A DNA stretch of 64,000 nucleotides from Martinezella multihospitum (GTDB lineage: Bacteria; Pseudomonadota; Alphaproteobacteria; Rhizobiales; Rhizobiaceae). The notes beneath the pieces were generated by a model, which saw only the letters and a list, made by a program, of their open reading frames with translations, was not told where the DNA came from and made no database searches. Where the stretch lies: NCBI RefSeq assembly GCF_900094585.1, contig NZ_FMAG01000012.1, positions 62,001 to 126,000 on the forward strand, given 5' to 3'. Made by a program: the position numbers and the translations under genes. Below, one piece after another: positions 45,066 through 55,256 of this stretch; the first letter of the stretch is position 1; every line of letters starts with the position of its first letter.

Positions 45066-46424
45066 TCAACCGAAGATGGTGTCGTAGAGCAGTTTGAAGT
45101 TCAGCGCCAGGATGATCGCGGCAACTATCCAAGACAGAATGGCGATGCTTCTGGAGATGACGAAACTGCCCATTTTCTCGCGATTCGTGACGAATTGGAC
45201 CAGGGGGATGACGGCAAAGGGCAATTGCATTGATAGCACGACCTGGCTCAGCACGAGCAAGTTCGCAGTGCCCTTTTCACCATAAATGGCGGTCACGCAC
45301 ACAACCGGAATAATTGCGAGGCCGCGGGTCAAAAGTCGCCTTGCCCAGTGCGGAATCCTGAGCCGGAGAAAGCCCTCCATCACGATCTGGCCGGCAAGCG
45401 TCGCCGTCACGGTCGAGTTGAGGCCGGATGCGAGCAACGCGATCGCAAAAAGGGTGGAGGCGATACCGAGGCCGAGCAGCGGCGACAACAGCTCGTAAGC
45501 CTGGCTGATCTCGGCGACATCGGAATGGCCACTGGTGTGGAAGGCGGCGGCTGCGACGATCAGGATCGCGGCATTGACGAAGAGTGCCAGCATCAGCGCG
45601 ACGGTGCTGTCGATCGTTGCCCATTTGATGGCGTCGCGGCGACCTTCTTCGGTGCGCTTGTAGGCGCGGGTCTGCACGATCGAGGAATGCAGATAGAGGT
45701 TATGCGGCATGACTGTCGCGCCGATGATCCCCATGGCGATATAGAGCATCTCGTGATTGGTGACGATTTCGGGCGAGGGGATGAAGCCCTGGAGGATCGC
45801 TGCTACCGGCGGCGCCGCGGCTGCGATCTGGATCGCAAAACAGGTGGCGATGACGATCAGCAGCGCGATGACGAAAGCTTCGAGGTAGCGGAAGCCCTTG
45901 CTCATCAGCAACAGCAATAAGAAGGCGTCCAGCGCGGTGATCAGCGCGCCGCCGATCAGCGGAATTCCAAAGAGCAACTGCAGGGCAATCGCCGTGCCGA
46001 TGACTTCGGCAAGATCGCAGGCGATAATGGCGAGCTCACAGGCAAACCACAGCGCCAGATTGACCGGCCGCGGATAGTGATCGCGACAGGCCTGGGCGAG
46101 ATCGCGGCCGGTGGCGATGCCGAGCCTTGCCGACAGCGCCTGCAGCAGGATCGCCATCAGGTTCGACAGCATGATCACGGTGAGAAGCGTATAACCGAAC
46201 TGCGCGCCGCCGGCGAGATCGGTCGCCCAGTTGCCGGGGTCCATATAGCCGACGGAAATCATGTAACCGGGGCCGACGAAAGCCAGCAGGCGTCGAATCC
46301 AGCTGCCGCCATGAGGAACCTTGACCGTGGCGTTGACTTCCGGAAGGCTCGGACGATCGTCCTCGTCGCGGCTGGCAAACTGCCATGCGCGCCGCTCTAC
46401 TGCAGCTTCCTGAACTTGCGTCAT
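45066..46424 (-). CDS. mntH: Nramp-family divalent metal transporter MntH
   Basis: Proton-coupled manganese/iron importer with about 11 membrane segments. The metal-binding motifs are DPGNWATD in the first segment and '[13 protein letters not shown]' in the sixth. I prefer the ATG at 46424, with GGAG upstream (452 residues), over one at 46445 that has no Shine-Dalgarno. A cytoplasmic N-terminus of about 45 residues precedes the first membrane helix. Upstream, ATGCAAT and ATTGCAT (46486-46518) form a spaced inverted repeat, a conceivable Mur or MntR target, but this is weak. Confidence 0.88.
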   Translation of the reverse strand: MTQVQEAAVERRAWQFASRDEDDRPSLPEVNATVKVPHGGSWIRRLLAFVGPGYMISVGYMDPGNWATDLAGGAQFGYTLLTVIMLSNLMAILLQALSARLGIATGRDLAQACRDHYPRPVNLALWFACELAIIACDLAEVIGTAIALQLLFGIPLIGGALITALDAFLLLLLMSKGFRYLEAFVIALLIVIATCFAIQIAAAAPPVAAILQGFIPSPEIVTNHEMLYIAMGIIGATVMPHNLYLHSSIVQTRAYKRTEEGRRDAIKWATIDSTVALMLALFVNAAILIVAAAAFHTSGHSDVAEISQAYELLSPLLGLGIASTLFAIALLASGLNSTVTATLAGQIVMEGFLRLRIPHWARRLLTRGLAIIPVVCVTAIYGEKGTANLLVLSQVVLSMQLPFAVIPLVQFVTNREKMGSFVISRSIAILSWIVAAIILALNFKLLYDTIFG

Positions 46425-46781
46425 GCGGGGCTCCGGGAGGGTCATGCTATGAGACTACTAAATAAATATGACCGATATCAGAATTATGCAATAGGCTATA
46501 TTTCAATGGTCATTGCATCGTCTCCGGCCGAAGCCTTGGCCTGCCGGTCGTTTGCCTAGGAGACGGGTGTCGAGATGGGCGGCGCTGGTAATGCCTGCGT
46601 CTGTGAAGGGAAAGTTGGATCAACCAGGGGGATGCGAGCGGCGAGACGGTGTCGTTTCGCCCATGGCGGGCCGATGCGTCTTGGAGCGAGAGAGCCGAGG
46701 CTTGGCGCAGCTCGCTAAATCTCGTCCGAGCAAGGAGGCCCTCCGCTACCGAAGCAGCGGAAGGCGGTCGCCGGTCAGAGC
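46425..46781. other. Intergenic region between mntH and tryptophan 2,3-dioxygenase
   Basis: About 357 bases with no supported gene. The left third (46440-46520) is AT-rich and must carry the mntH promoter. Positions 46486-46492 and 46512-46518 are inverted ATGCAAT/ATTGCAT copies. The right two thirds is GC-rich and unremarkable, with no terminator-like hairpin for the dioxygenase gene that ends there. Confidence 0.4.
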
Positions 46782-47531
46782 CTATTCGGCGGCGTCATGC
46801 TTGGAAATGGAATCGCGGACGATGCCATATTGGCCACCCCAGCGATCGGTCATTTCGTGGCGAATATCCCATAGATCGGGGAAGAAGCGATGGCGCGTGC
46901 CGGCCTGCAGCAGCTCGACGGGACGGCCTTTCAACGATTTCGAGCCGAGGCCGATGGAACGCTGGATCAGATAGAGGTGATTGGCGCGGAACTTCTGGAA
47001 CAACTCGTCATATTCCACTAGCGCCTCGGCGACCACGTAACTGTCGCCGTGATCGTATTTGCCGTCATAGATATCCGCGACCGTCAGGCCGGCAGCATCG
47101 AGATAGTTCGCCTTGAAGGCATGCCACAGATCCGGCGGCATGCGCAGCAGAAACCCGAAGCCGGGCGATTCCTGGCCGCTGCCATTGCCGAGCTGCAGGC
47201 GGATTTGCTGATATTCCTTCGGCGACATGGTTTCCAGAAGATCGAGCTGAGTCGTCATCATGCGCATGATCCGATGCACGCGACCCATAAGGGTCACGAC
47301 GCGATGCGTATTGCGCTCCTGCATGAAACCGATGACATCGACTAGCGTATAGGCCATCAGCTTCATCCAGAGTTCTTCGACCTGATGGACGATCTGGAAC
47401 TGCAGTTCGTCGCCGTTGACCATGCCGTTCAACGGTTTCTGACAGGCGAGCAGCTTGTCGCACTGCAGGTAGACGCCATAGTCGCGCATTTCGGGCGCCT
47501 CGATGCGCGCGTAATAATCTTTCTTCTGCAT
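46782..47531 (-). CDS. kynA: Tryptophan 2,3-dioxygenase family protein
   Basis: 249-residue haem enzyme that opens the indole ring of L-tryptophan to N-formylkynurenine, the first step of the kynurenine pathway. The family motif 'FQIVHQVEELWMKLM' holds the substrate-contacting His, and 'FRANHLYLIQRSIG' the haem-ligand His. 'RHRFFPDLWDIRHEM' near the C-terminus is also typical. It is slightly shorter than Xanthomonas or human enzymes, mainly at the N-terminus. It is divergent from an Lrp/AsnC regulator. No kynB or kynU is in the window. Confidence 0.83.
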   Translation of the reverse strand: MQKKDYYARIEAPEMRDYGVYLQCDKLLACQKPLNGMVNGDELQFQIVHQVEELWMKLMAYTLVDVIGFMQERNTHRVVTLMGRVHRIMRMMTTQLDLLETMSPKEYQQIRLQLGNGSGQESPGFGFLLRMPPDLWHAFKANYLDAAGLTVADIYDGKYDHGDSYVVAEALVEYDELFQKFRANHLYLIQRSIGLGSKSLKGRPVELLQAGTRHRFFPDLWDIRHEMTDRWGGQYGIVRDSISKHDAAE

Positions 47532-47680
47532 CTTCGTTCCCTTTGTTCCGGCTCTCGGCCGTCAAGCATATTTGCCCGCTTTCAAGGATACGAAATTCAG
47601 CTTGAACATTGTTCCTATTTGTCATTCAAATCTGGAAAAATGGAGTACGATCGATCATTCTTGCGGTCATGGAGAGAACG

Positions 47681-48151
47681 ATGGAATTGGACGCGCTCGA
47701 CCATAAGATCATTACCGCGCTGGAGGCCGACGCCCGCCTCTCCTTCGCGGCGCTTGCCGATCTGGCCGGTCTCAGCAAGACGCCATGCTGGAAGCGCGTA
47801 AAGGCGCTGGAGGAAGCGGGCGTGATCCGGGGGTACAGGACGCTTCTCGACCCGGCCAAGCTCGGCTTCGGGCTGGAGGCCTTCGTGCAGGTGTCGATCG
47901 ATGTCGAGCGTTTCGATGCGTTTGAGGCCGCCGTGCGCCGCCATCCGCTGATCTGGCGTTGCCATGCGACGACGGGCGAGGCCGACTATCTCCTGCATAT
48001 TCTGGCGACCGACATGGCGGCCCTCGACCGGTTGCTTCGGCAGGAGCTGAACAGGCTGCCCGGCGTCCGGCACACCGTGACGTCGATGTCGACGCGGGAG
48101 ATCAAGTCGGACATCTCGCTTGCAGAGGCGGTGCGGCACGCCGAAGGATAG
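47681..48151 (+). CDS. Lrp/AsnC family regulator, probable regulator of tryptophan catabolism
   Basis: 156-residue regulator with N-terminal helix-turn-helix ('FAALADLAGLSKTPCWKRV') and C-terminal RAM ligand-binding domain ('TGEADYLLHILATDM'). The ATG at 47681 with GGAG before it is chosen over upstream codons. It is divergent from tryptophan 2,3-dioxygenase. In Pseudomonas an Lrp-type KynR activates kyn genes in response to kynurenine, so a similar role is likely. GAACATTGTTC (47604-47614) in the gap is a possible half-palindromic site. Its stop codon abuts the stop of the convergent TetR gene with no base between. Confidence 0.83.
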   Translation: MELDALDHKIITALEADARLSFAALADLAGLSKTPCWKRVKALEEAGVIRGYRTLLDPAKLGFGLEAFVQVSIDVERFDAFEAAVRRHPLIWRCHATTGEADYLLHILATDMAALDRLLRQELNRLPGVRHTVTSMSTREIKSDISLAEAVRHAEG

Positions 48152-48775
48152 CTACTGCTTGCCGCCGCTCCGCATCGAGCCGACCAGGCTACGTATCAGC
48201 CGTTCGCCGACATCGACCAAGGGGAAGGATTTGCCGGATCGAAGCCACTCGGCCAGGAGCCCATTCATCGAGCATTGAATGGCGCGGGCGGCGGAATCGG
48301 CGGTCCATAGCGGTGCAAGCGCGCTCTGCCCATCCGCCATCTCGATCAGTTTCTGCAGCTTGCCGAACATTTCGGCATTGGCCGTAATGATACGCTGGGC
48401 TGCATCGGACAGGTGTTCCGTAAACTCGCAGCCGAGGATCATGATGGCGAAGACGCGCTGCTGATGCTCGTCGTTCACCAGGATCTGCAGGACGTCGATT
48501 GCAGCATTCTCGATCAGGCCGAGGGGATCGTCATGGCCGTGAGCAATCGCATAGTCGACGATTGTCTCCTGCGGCAGGCGGATCTCCTTATGCAGCGCCG
48601 TCAAGACCTCGGCCTTGTCCTTGAAATGCCAGTAGATCGCACCGCGCGTAACGCCGGCGCGCTGGGCGATCTTCTCGAGGCTCGATCCGCTGACGCCATT
48701 TTCATAGAAGATCTCGGCGGCGGCGCTAAGGACTTCCTCGCGGGTCTTGGCGGCATCTTCCTTCGTTCTGCGCAT
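48152..48775 (-). CDS. TetR family repressor of the RND efflux pump (AcrR/AmeR type)
   Basis: 207-residue repressor. The ATG at 48775 follows GAGGAGG. The N-terminus 'MRRTKEDAAKTREEVL' and helix-turn-helix 'GVTRGAIYWHFKDKAEVL' are typical of AcrR-like regulators, which have a large hydrophobic ligand pocket. It is divergent from the pump genes. A 22-bp near-palindrome (48911-48932) with AcrR-box character lies between them. It should repress the pump and itself until a drug or plant compound binds. Confidence 0.88.
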   Translation of the reverse strand: MRRTKEDAAKTREEVLSAAAEIFYENGVSGSSLEKIAQRAGVTRGAIYWHFKDKAEVLTALHKEIRLPQETIVDYAIAHGHDDPLGLIENAAIDVLQILVNDEHQQRVFAIMILGCEFTEHLSDAAQRIITANAEMFGKLQKLIEMADGQSALAPLWTADSAARAIQCSMNGLLAEWLRSGKSFPLVDVGERLIRSLVGSMRSGGKQ

Positions 48776-48910
48776 GCGCCTCCTCAAAACTTTTGCGGGC
48801 GAAAAGGGGGAATTTCGCCTCGTCTTATGTCCATGATTTCATGCGTTAATATCTGAAGCCGTCGGGCGACTTCCGATCTTAGTCGCAAAAGTCACATCGA
48901 TTTGATGTTT

Positions 48911-48932
48911 ACAATCATTCATGTATGTTTGT
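48911..48932. promoter_or_regulatory. Candidate AcrR-type operator
   Basis: A 22-bp near-palindrome, ACAA at the left end, CATG at the centre and TTGT at the right end, with 18 of 22 positions symmetrical. CATTCATGTATG in its middle resembles the ACATNCATG-type boxes of AcrR/AmeR regulators. It lies 46 bases upstream of the adaptor start, between the divergent genes. Confidence 0.65.
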
Positions 48933-48977
48933 ATATTGCGCCGCAACAAGAATGTCGAATCTCGCGGTGATTTTCCC

Positions 48978-50147
48978 ATGACGACGCATAAATCCCTCCT
49001 CCTGCGCAGCAGTCTCATTGCAGCCGGACTGCTCTTTTTCTGCGCGTCTTCCTCCTTCGCGCAGCAAGCCGGACAGATGCCGCCGCCGCAGGTGACGGTG
49101 GTCGATGTCAAGCCGCAGACCGTGGCGCTCTCTTATGAATATGCTGCGCGCATCTCTGCCTTTAGGCAAGTCGATGTGCGGGCGCGCGTTGGCGGTATCC
49201 TGTTGAAAAGGAACTTTATCGAAGGTGCGGAAGTGAAGGCCGGCGACGTGCTGTTCCTCATCGATCCGGCAACGTACAAGGCAGCGCTTGCCCAGGCCCA
49301 GGCGCAATTGCAGCAGAGCCAGGCTCAGCTGACCCAGACGCAGCGCGAAGAGAAGCGCAACGTCACGCTCTTCCAGCAGAATGCCGCGACGCAGAAGGCT
49401 CGCGATGATGCCATTTCGGCGCGGGAGCTGGCGGACGCCGCTGTCGCTGCCGCGCAAGCGCAGCTGCAGACGGCCCAACTCAATCTCGACTATACGCAGG
49501 TCACCGCGCCGGTCGGCGGTATTACCAGCCTGGAGCAGGTCTCCGAAGGCAGTCTCATCGGCACGACGGGCGATAGCGGCCTGCTAACCAGCATCACCCA
49601 GCTCGACCCGGTCTATGTCAACTTCTCCTTTTCCGATGCGGAAGCTGCCGAAGTGCGCCGGCTGATCGACATGAAGAAGGCTAAGGGCGAGGCGCCGAAC
49701 CTCGGCGTCAAGATCTCGTTCGGCGACGGCTCGTCCTACGATCATGACGGTGTCGTCGACTTCACGTCATCCACGATCGATGTGTCCACCGGCACCCTGC
49801 AGGCTCGCGCCGTGGTCGACAATCCCGATCGCCGTCTGCTGCCGGGTCAGTTCGTGCGCGCGAAGGTGACGGGCGTTTCGCTCGACAACGCCATCACCAT
49901 CCCGGAAGTGGCGCTGATGCAGAGCCCGCAGGGACAGTTCGTCTATACGATCGACCAGGACGGCAAGGCGCACGTCAATCCCGTGACGCTCGGCCAGAAG
50001 ATCGGCAATAGCTGGCTGGTGCTGTCCGGCCTCAAGGCCGGCGACAGGCTGATCACCGAAGGCATCATCAAGGTGCGCCCGGGCGCACCGGTGCAGGCGA
50101 CGGCGGATGCATCGCCCAAGGATACGAACAAGGTGGCGCAGAACTGA
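48978..50147 (+). CDS. RND efflux periplasmic adaptor subunit (AcrA-like)
   Basis: 389-residue membrane-fusion protein. The ATG at 48978 begins a signal peptide ([16 protein letters not shown], cleavage near SSFAQQ). Domains follow in order: lipoyl-like half ('[19 protein letters not shown]'), an alanine/glutamine-rich coiled coil of about 100 residues, the second lipoyl half, a beta-barrel and a membrane-proximal domain. It bridges the inner-membrane pump and an outer-membrane channel. The stop overlaps the pump start (TGATG). No outer-membrane factor gene follows, so a TolC-like protein encoded elsewhere must be used. Confidence 0.9.
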   Translation: MTTHKSLLLRSSLIAAGLLFFCASSSFAQQAGQMPPPQVTVVDVKPQTVALSYEYAARISAFRQVDVRARVGGILLKRNFIEGAEVKAGDVLFLIDPATYKAALAQAQAQLQQSQAQLTQTQREEKRNVTLFQQNAATQKARDDAISARELADAAVAAAQAQLQTAQLNLDYTQVTAPVGGITSLEQVSEGSLIGTTGDSGLLTSITQLDPVYVNFSFSDAEAAEVRRLIDMKKAKGEAPNLGVKISFGDGSSYDHDGVVDFTSSTIDVSTGTLQARAVVDNPDRRLLPGQFVRAKVTGVSLDNAITIPEVALMQSPQGQFVYTIDQDGKAHVNPVTLGQKIGNSWLVLSGLKAGDRLITEGIIKVRPGAPVQATADASPKDTNKVAQN

Positions 50148-53100
50148 TGTTGGGCAACAGATTCTTTATCGACCGCCCCGTCTTCGCGGCGGTGATCTCG
50201 ATCGTCATCCTGCTTGCGGGCGCGGTCTGCCTGCGCATCCTGCCGATCGCGCAATATCCGGAGCTGACGCCGCCGCAGGTGGTGGTGACGGCCACCTATC
50301 CCGGCGCCAGCGCCGAGACGGTGGCGCAGACCGTTGCGGCTCCGCTGGAGCAGCAGATCAACGGCGTCGAAAACATGCTCTACATGCAGTCGACGAACTC
50401 CAACAGCGGCTCCATGCAGATCACGGTGACCTTCGCGCTCGGCACGGACCCGGACCAGGCGGCGATCAACGTCAACAACCGTGTGCAGCGCGCAGTCTCG
50501 ACTTTGCCTCAGGATGTGACGCGCCTCGGCGTCGTCGTCACCAAGCGCTCGACCTCGATCCTCGGCTTCATCGCCATGTATTCGACCGACAGCCGCTACG
50601 ACCGCGCCTATGTCGGCAATTATGCGCTGCTCAACGTCATCGACGATCTCAAGCGCATTCCGGGCGTGGGCGATGTCAACCTGCTTGGCGATATCGACTA
50701 TTCGATGCGTATCTGGCTGCGGCCGGACAAGCTGGCACAGTATAATCTGACGCCGAGCGATGTCGCGACCGCCATCCAGGAGCAGAACTCGCAGTTTGCC
50801 GCCGGCCGATTCGGCGATCAGCCGAGCAACAATCCGCAGGCCTTCACCTATACCGTGACGACGCAGGGGCGCCTGCCCGATGTCGACGCCTTCGGCGAAA
50901 TCATCCTGCGTTCGACCGCCAATGCCGCGACACTCAGGTTGAAGGACGTAGCGCGCATCGAACTCGGCACCAAGAGCTATTCCGTTCAGAGCAGTCTCAA
51001 TGGTACGCCGGCGATCCCGATCGCCGTCTATCTGCAGCCCGGCGCCAATGCCTTGAACACGATGAAGGCGCTGAAAACGCGTCTGGATGAGCTGCAGAAG
51101 TCATTCCCGCAGGGCGTCGCCTACGAGATTCCCTACGACACGACGAAATTCATCCAGGTGTCGATCGAGGAGGTGATCAAGACCTTCATCGAGGCGATCC
51201 TCCTCGTCATCATCGTCGTCTTCGTCTTCCTGCAGAACTGGCGGGCGACGCTGATTCCCGTGATCGCCGTTCCGATCTCGATCATCGGCACCTTCGCCGG
51301 CATGTACATACTCGGCTTCTCGATCAACCTGCTGACGCTGTTCGGACTGGTGCTCGCGATCGGTATCGTCGTCGACGACGCCATCGTCGTGCTCGAAAAC
51401 GTCGAGCGTCTGATGTCGACCGAGAAGCTGTCGCCGAGGAAGGCAGCCATCAAGGCGATGGGCGAGGTAACGGGTCCGGTCATCGCCATCGTGCTCGTGC
51501 TCTGCGCGGTCTTCATTCCCGTGTCCTTCATGGGCGGCCTCGCCGGTCAGATGTACAAGCAGTTCGCCGTCACCATCGCGATCTCGGTCACGCTCTCCGG
51601 TATCGTGGCGCTGACACTGACGCCGGCACTCTGCGCGCTGATCCTGAAGCCCGGCCATCACGAACCGGTCCTGCCGTTCCGCATCTTCAACCGCGCCTTC
51701 GACCGGCTGACTGAGGGTTACGCCGCGGGCGTCGCCTTCTTCCTGAAGCGCGTCATCGTCGGCTGCGTTCTGGTTGCCGGCCTGCTCGGCGTGACCGGCT
51801 ATCTCTTCTATACGCTGCCGGGATCGCTGGTGCCGGACGAAGATCAGGGATCGCTGTTCCAGATCGCCATCCTGCCGCCGGCGGCGTCGCTGACGCGCAC
51901 GCAGGCGGTCATGGATGAGGCGATGGTCAACACCCAGAAACTGCCCGGTGTCGAGAACGTCTTTGCGGTCTCGGGCTTCGACCTCTTGTCGGGCGGCCTG
52001 AAAAGCAGTGCCGGCGTCGCCTTCGTGACGCTGAAGGACTGGAGCGAGCGCAAGACGCCGGAACTCGACGCCCGCAATCTCGCAGGCCCGATGATCGGGG
52101 CCAATATGGGCATCAAGGATGCCATGGTGCTCGCCTTCAACCCGCCGCCGATCATGGGTCTTTCGACGACCGGCGGTTTCGAGGTCTATCTGCAGGACCG
52201 CAGCGGCAAGGGCGTCGCAGGGCTTTCCGATGAGGCGCAGAAGCTTGTCGCGGCAGCCTCCAAGCGGCCGGAGCTTGCCGGTGTCCGCACGACGCTCGAC
52301 ACCAACGTTCCGCAGTTCCGCGCCGATCTCGACCGCGAGAAGGCCAAGGCGCTCGGCGTGCCGATCAACTCCGTCTTCGACGCCATGCAGGCGACCTTCG
52401 GCAGCCTTTACGTGAACGATTTCACGCTCTATGGCCGCAACTATCAGGTCAACCTGCAGTCGGAAGCGCCATTCCGCGAGTCGCCCGACGATCTGCGCCA
52501 GGTCTTCGTTCGCTCCGACAGCGGCAAGATGATCCCGCTCGACACGCTCATCAAGGTGACGCGTGCTATCGGGCCGGACCAGCTCGAACGCTACAACGCC
52601 TTCAATGCCGCCAAGATCACCGGCAATCCGGCGCCCGGCTATACGTCAGGCGATGCGATCAAGGCGATGCAGCAAGTGGCGGCCGAGACCTTGCCGCAAG
52701 GTTTCCAGATCGCCTGGACGGGGTCTGCCTATCAGGAGCTGGAGACGAGCGGCGCTGGCACGCAGGCGATGATCTTCGGCGTCATCATGGTGTTCCTGAT
52801 CCTCGCTGCGCAGTATGAAAAGTGGAGCCTGCCGCTTGCCGTCATCACTGCGATCCCCTTCGCGCTGTTCGGTGCGTTGCTGGCCACCTATCTGCGCGGG
52901 CTCACCAACGACGTCTACTTCCAGATCGGCATGGTGACTCTGATCGGCTTGGCGGCAAAGAACGCCATTCTGATCGTCGAGTTCGCCGTGCTGAAGCGCA
53001 AGGACGGCATGAGCGCGGCGGAAGCAGCACTTGAGGCGGCGCGACTGCGCTTCCGCCCGATCGTGATGACCTCGCTCGCCTTCATCCTCGGTGTCGTGCC

Positions 53101-53305
53101 GCTGGCCATCAGCACGGGCGCAGGCTCGGCGAGCCGCCATGCCATCGGCACCGGCGTCATCGGCGGCATGCTGGCGGCGACCTTCATCGCCACCTTCTTC
53201 ATTCCGATGTTCTACCGCCTGATCGCCTGGAAACAGCCGAAGCCGGTAGAGGATGACGAGGACGATGCAATCGAGCATCGCCCGCATGCGCAGGCGGCGG
53301 AATAG
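50147..53305 (+). CDS. RND multidrug efflux transporter, HAE1 family (AcrB-like)
   Basis: 1052-residue inner-membrane pump, full family length, with 12 membrane segments and two large periplasmic loops. The proton-relay aspartate pair is in '[17 protein letters not shown]', and the matching lysine in '[13 protein letters not shown]'. The N-terminus '[20 protein letters not shown]' is typical. It exports hydrophobic drugs, bile-like or plant defence compounds. It is coupled to the adaptor gene by a one-base overlap and regulated by the divergent TetR protein. A repeat element follows 31 bases after the stop. Confidence 0.93.
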   Translation: MLGNRFFIDRPVFAAVISIVILLAGAVCLRILPIAQYPELTPPQVVVTATYPGASAETVAQTVAAPLEQQINGVENMLYMQSTNSNSGSMQITVTFALGTDPDQAAINVNNRVQRAVSTLPQDVTRLGVVVTKRSTSILGFIAMYSTDSRYDRAYVGNYALLNVIDDLKRIPGVGDVNLLGDIDYSMRIWLRPDKLAQYNLTPSDVATAIQEQNSQFAAGRFGDQPSNNPQAFTYTVTTQGRLPDVDAFGEIILRSTANAATLRLKDVARIELGTKSYSVQSSLNGTPAIPIAVYLQPGANALNTMKALKTRLDELQKSFPQGVAYEIPYDTTKFIQVSIEEVIKTFIEAILLVIIVVFVFLQNWRATLIPVIAVPISIIGTFAGMYILGFSINLLTLFGLVLAIGIVVDDAIVVLENVERLMSTEKLSPRKAAIKAMGEVTGPVIAIVLVLCAVFIPVSFMGGLAGQMYKQFAVTIAISVTLSGIVALTLTPALCALILKPGHHEPVLPFRIFNRAFDRLTEGYAAGVAFFLKRVIVGCVLVAGLLGVTGYLFYTLPGSLVPDEDQGSLFQIAILPPAASLTRTQAVMDEAMVNTQKLPGVENVFAVSGFDLLSGGLKSSAGVAFVTLKDWSERKTPELDARNLAGPMIGANMGIKDAMVLAFNPPPIMGLSTTGGFEVYLQDRSGKGVAGLSDEAQKLVAAASKRPELAGVRTTLDTNVPQFRADLDREKAKALGVPINSVFDAMQATFGSLYVNDFTLYGRNYQVNLQSEAPFRESPDDLRQVFVRSDSGKMIPLDTLIKVTRAIGPDQLERYNAFNAAKITGNPAPGYTSGDAIKAMQQVAAETLPQGFQIAWTGSAYQELETSGAGTQAMIFGVIMVFLILAAQYEKWSLPLAVITAIPFALFGALLATYLRGLTNDVYFQIGMVTLIGLAAKNAILIVEFAVLKRKDGMSAAEAALEAARLRFRPIVMTSLAFILGVVPLAISTGAGSASRHAIGTGVIGGMLAATFIATFFIPMFYRLIAWKQPKPVEDDEDDAIEHRPHAQAAE

Positions 53306-53336
53306 GATTTCCTGTTTCGTCCCGCCTCAGCTTTCC

Positions 53337-53440
53337 TAGAGCCTTTTCGCTTTTCTTCGAATCGCGAAAAGGCTCTACCTCTTTGTATTCGCGCAATTCC
53401 GGACGGAAAACCGCTGCCCACTTTTCCTGGAATTGCTCTA
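53337..53440. repeat. Rhizobial intergenic mosaic repeat with 14-bp hairpin
   Basis: TAGAGCCTTTTCGC (53337-53350) pairs perfectly with GCGAAAAGGCTCTA (53364-53377). It is followed by a CGCAATTCCGGACGGAAAACC segment ending CTTTTCCTGGAATTGCTCTA at 53440, a sequence type I recognise as widely repeated between genes in Rhizobiaceae. Its last three bases form the vapC stop codon. It may terminate the convergent pump and vapC transcripts. Confidence 0.7.
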
Positions 53441-53836
53441 AGGGCTGATGAGCGTGACCGATCTGAAATAGGTCTGGAAGCGACTCGTATCGTGCGTCAG
53501 GAGAGATAGTCCGCTGACGGCCGCGTGGGCGCCAATGAAAAAATCGGGCAGAACACCGCTACGTGTTCCACCCGATTTTCTATATTGAGCGAAAACTTTG
53601 GCGGCGAGAAAAAGCGCTGCACGCGGGATCGGCTCAATGCGAAGGCCGGTCTCTGCAAGCATTTCGTCGAGGTCTTCGATCCTGTCGTAACGCACGGATA
53701 TTTCGGCATAGACCACGTCGTTGATGCATAAGGGCCCGAGAAGACTTGCGGCATCAAGCTGCGCGATCGACCAATCGTACCAGACAGGGTCGTTCGTGAT
53801 GATATCCAGCAGCACGTTGGAATCGACGAAAATCAC
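53438..53836 (-). CDS. vapC: Type II toxin VapC (PIN-domain ribonuclease)
   Basis: 132-residue PIN nuclease. The four acidic metal ligands are seen: Asp5 (FVDSNVLLD), Glu45 (VYAEISVRY), Asp98 (LPDFFIGAHA) and Asp116 (THDTSRF). The start is a GTG, one base after the antitoxin stop, so the pair is tightly coupled. It would cleave RNA when freed from the antitoxin. The C-terminus is set by a TAG supplied by the neighbouring repeat element, so the last residues may have been altered by insertion. Confidence 0.88.
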   Translation of the reverse strand: MIFVDSNVLLDIITNDPVWYDWSIAQLDAASLLGPLCINDVVYAEISVRYDRIEDLDEMLAETGLRIEPIPRAALFLAAKVFAQYRKSGGTRSGVLPDFFIGAHAAVSGLSLLTHDTSRFQTYFRSVTLISP

Positions 53837-53837
53837 G

Positions 53838-54071
53838 TCACTTGTCGCCGCGCGTCAAAGCCATGATTTCGTCCGTGGTCATTCCTTTTCCGGCATGACC
53901 ACGGAATTTTGTGAACCGGCTCGTCTGCTTCTGCGCGTCAACCGGGACGACAACGATACTACCGTCGGACATACGGCGAAAATCGACCTGGCTTCCAGGT
54001 CCGATCCCGAGCATGTCGCGAACGGCCTTTGGAATTGTAACCTGTCCCTTTGCTGTGACGGTCGTACTCAT
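53838..54071 (-). CDS. vapB: AbrB/MazE-type antitoxin VapB
   Basis: 77-residue antitoxin with an N-terminal swapped-hairpin DNA-binding domain ('TTVTAKGQVTIPKAVRDML', 'GPGSQVDFRRM'). A C-terminal tail (SRFTKFRGHAGKGMTTDEIM) would wrap the toxin. The ATG at 54071 is chosen because the domain begins there; the open frame extends upstream without support. It is the first gene of the vapBC operon and should autoregulate it. Confidence 0.88.
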   Translation of the reverse strand: MSTTVTAKGQVTIPKAVRDMLGIGPGSQVDFRRMSDGSIVVVPVDAQKQTSRFTKFRGHAGKGMTTDEIMALTRGDK

Positions 54072-54159
54072 CGCGTGCCTCGGTAATGATCTCTGAGAAA
54101 GAGGTATTACTTTTGGCAATCGAGTTCAAGATGACGGACTGGCCGCTACGCAGGAGCTA

Positions 54160-54774
54160 TCACATCGGCGGCATGGTGCCGTTGAGGCCGACGGCGACGC
54201 GGTCGGCGGAGACTGTGGTCTCGCCGGTTTGCTCGCCTGTGATGAAGACGCCGGCACCGGGCTTCAGATCGGCTTTCGTTGCTGACGTCAGCGTTACGAC
54301 GGGGGTGCCGTCGGGTATCTTGATCTTTCGTTCGCCGCCCTTGTAGGTGAGCGTCAAGGTCGGACCGTTGACAGAGGTCACGGCGTTGGAGACCGTGGCG
54401 TTGGTCATCGAGCCGTTCGGTGCAGAATCCCAGGGACGGTCGCCTTCGCCCGTTCCCTTCATCGAGGCCGGGAAGATAACGACTTCGATCGCGCCATTGA
54501 TGCCGCTATCGGTCGGCTGCGAGGCGATGCCGACGAAATCGCCGGGCTTTATGTCGCTGACCGCGGCTTTGATGACACCACCGACATTCCAGCCGGATTT
54601 CAGCGCAACAGTAATGTCCTTGCCGTCGCGAGACTTGACCTTGAGCGTGTCGCCATCGAGGCTTTCCACGGTGCCGCGCACCCTTACACGTTCGGCGGTC
54701 TCGGCGCTTTGAAACGCGGCAAGCGTGGCGACGGAGAGCGTCAGCGCAGCCGCGATCAGACGTTTGCGATCCAT
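54160..54774 (-). CDS. Secreted DUF5666-like protein with two beta repeats
   Basis: 204-residue exported protein. The ATG at 54774 follows AAGGGAG and begins a signal peptide ('LIAAALTLSVATLAAF', cleavage near ETAE). The mature part has two related beta-rich units, 'VRGTVESLDGDTLKVKSRDG' and later 'VTSVNGPTLTLTYKGGERK', each followed by a metal- or ligand-like 'IKPGDFVGI' / 'LKPGAGVFI' turn. This is the pattern of DUF5666 periplasmic domains, whose function I do not know. It is a single gene between vapBC and a long gap. Confidence 0.7.
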   Translation of the reverse strand: MDRKRLIAAALTLSVATLAAFQSAETAERVRVRGTVESLDGDTLKVKSRDGKDITVALKSGWNVGGVIKAAVSDIKPGDFVGIASQPTDSGINGAIEVVIFPASMKGTGEGDRPWDSAPNGSMTNATVSNAVTSVNGPTLTLTYKGGERKIKIPDGTPVVTLTSATKADLKPGAGVFITGEQTGETTVSADRVAVGLNGTMPPM

Positions 54775-55084
54775 GGGTGGGGTCTCCCTTGAGATATCGG
54801 CCGAGCGATGCGCCGGTCGTCCTTGACAAGAAGGTTGGAATTGGTCGACGGAAGCCGCGGAACGGCTTCGAAGCCATCTACATCGCGATCCTATGCGCCG
54901 CCTGCGCTGTCCGCCATTCAAACAAGCGTGAGAGTGATCTTATCCGGCGCGGCCAGAAATTCTTGGAAAAGGCCTGTTATTTCCCGGAACATCAAGCATT
55001 ACTTAACATTTGCCGTTAGACTGCGCTGGTTATCTCGAATTCCCTATCGCGCTTGGCGCTGGGCTGGGGAGATTGGAGAACGAA
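54775..55084. other. Intergenic region, no gene seen
   Basis: 310 bases between divergent genes. It contains a TTGACA at about 54830 but no matching -10, and AT-rich sequence near 54985-55020 that may be the promoter of the small membrane protein. No hairpin or repeat stands out. Confidence 0.4.
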
Positions 55085-55237
55085 ATGACCGCGATTCGTC
55101 CCCTTCTGATCGGAATCCTGTTGATTCTGGCATTGGTTCTGATTGCGCTCAGTATCCTGCTGGTCGATCCCGCCCAGCCTGTCCGTCAATCCGAAAGCCT
55201 CATTCCGCCGCCAACCGAGTCTCCGCAGCGCCCCTGA
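55085..55237 (+). CDS. Small single-pass membrane protein
   Basis: 50-residue protein: a short N-terminus, one strongly hydrophobic segment ('LLIGILLILALVLIALSILL') and a proline-rich tail. The ATG at 55085 has TTGGAGA before it, a good Shine-Dalgarno. No family is recognised. It is convergent with hutC, 19 bases apart. Translation seems likely from composition and the ribosome-binding site; function is unknown. Confidence 0.5.
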   Translation: MTAIRPLLIGILLILALVLIALSILLVDPAQPVRQSESLIPPPTESPQRP

Positions 55238-55256
55238 GACAGCGCTGGGAAAACGG

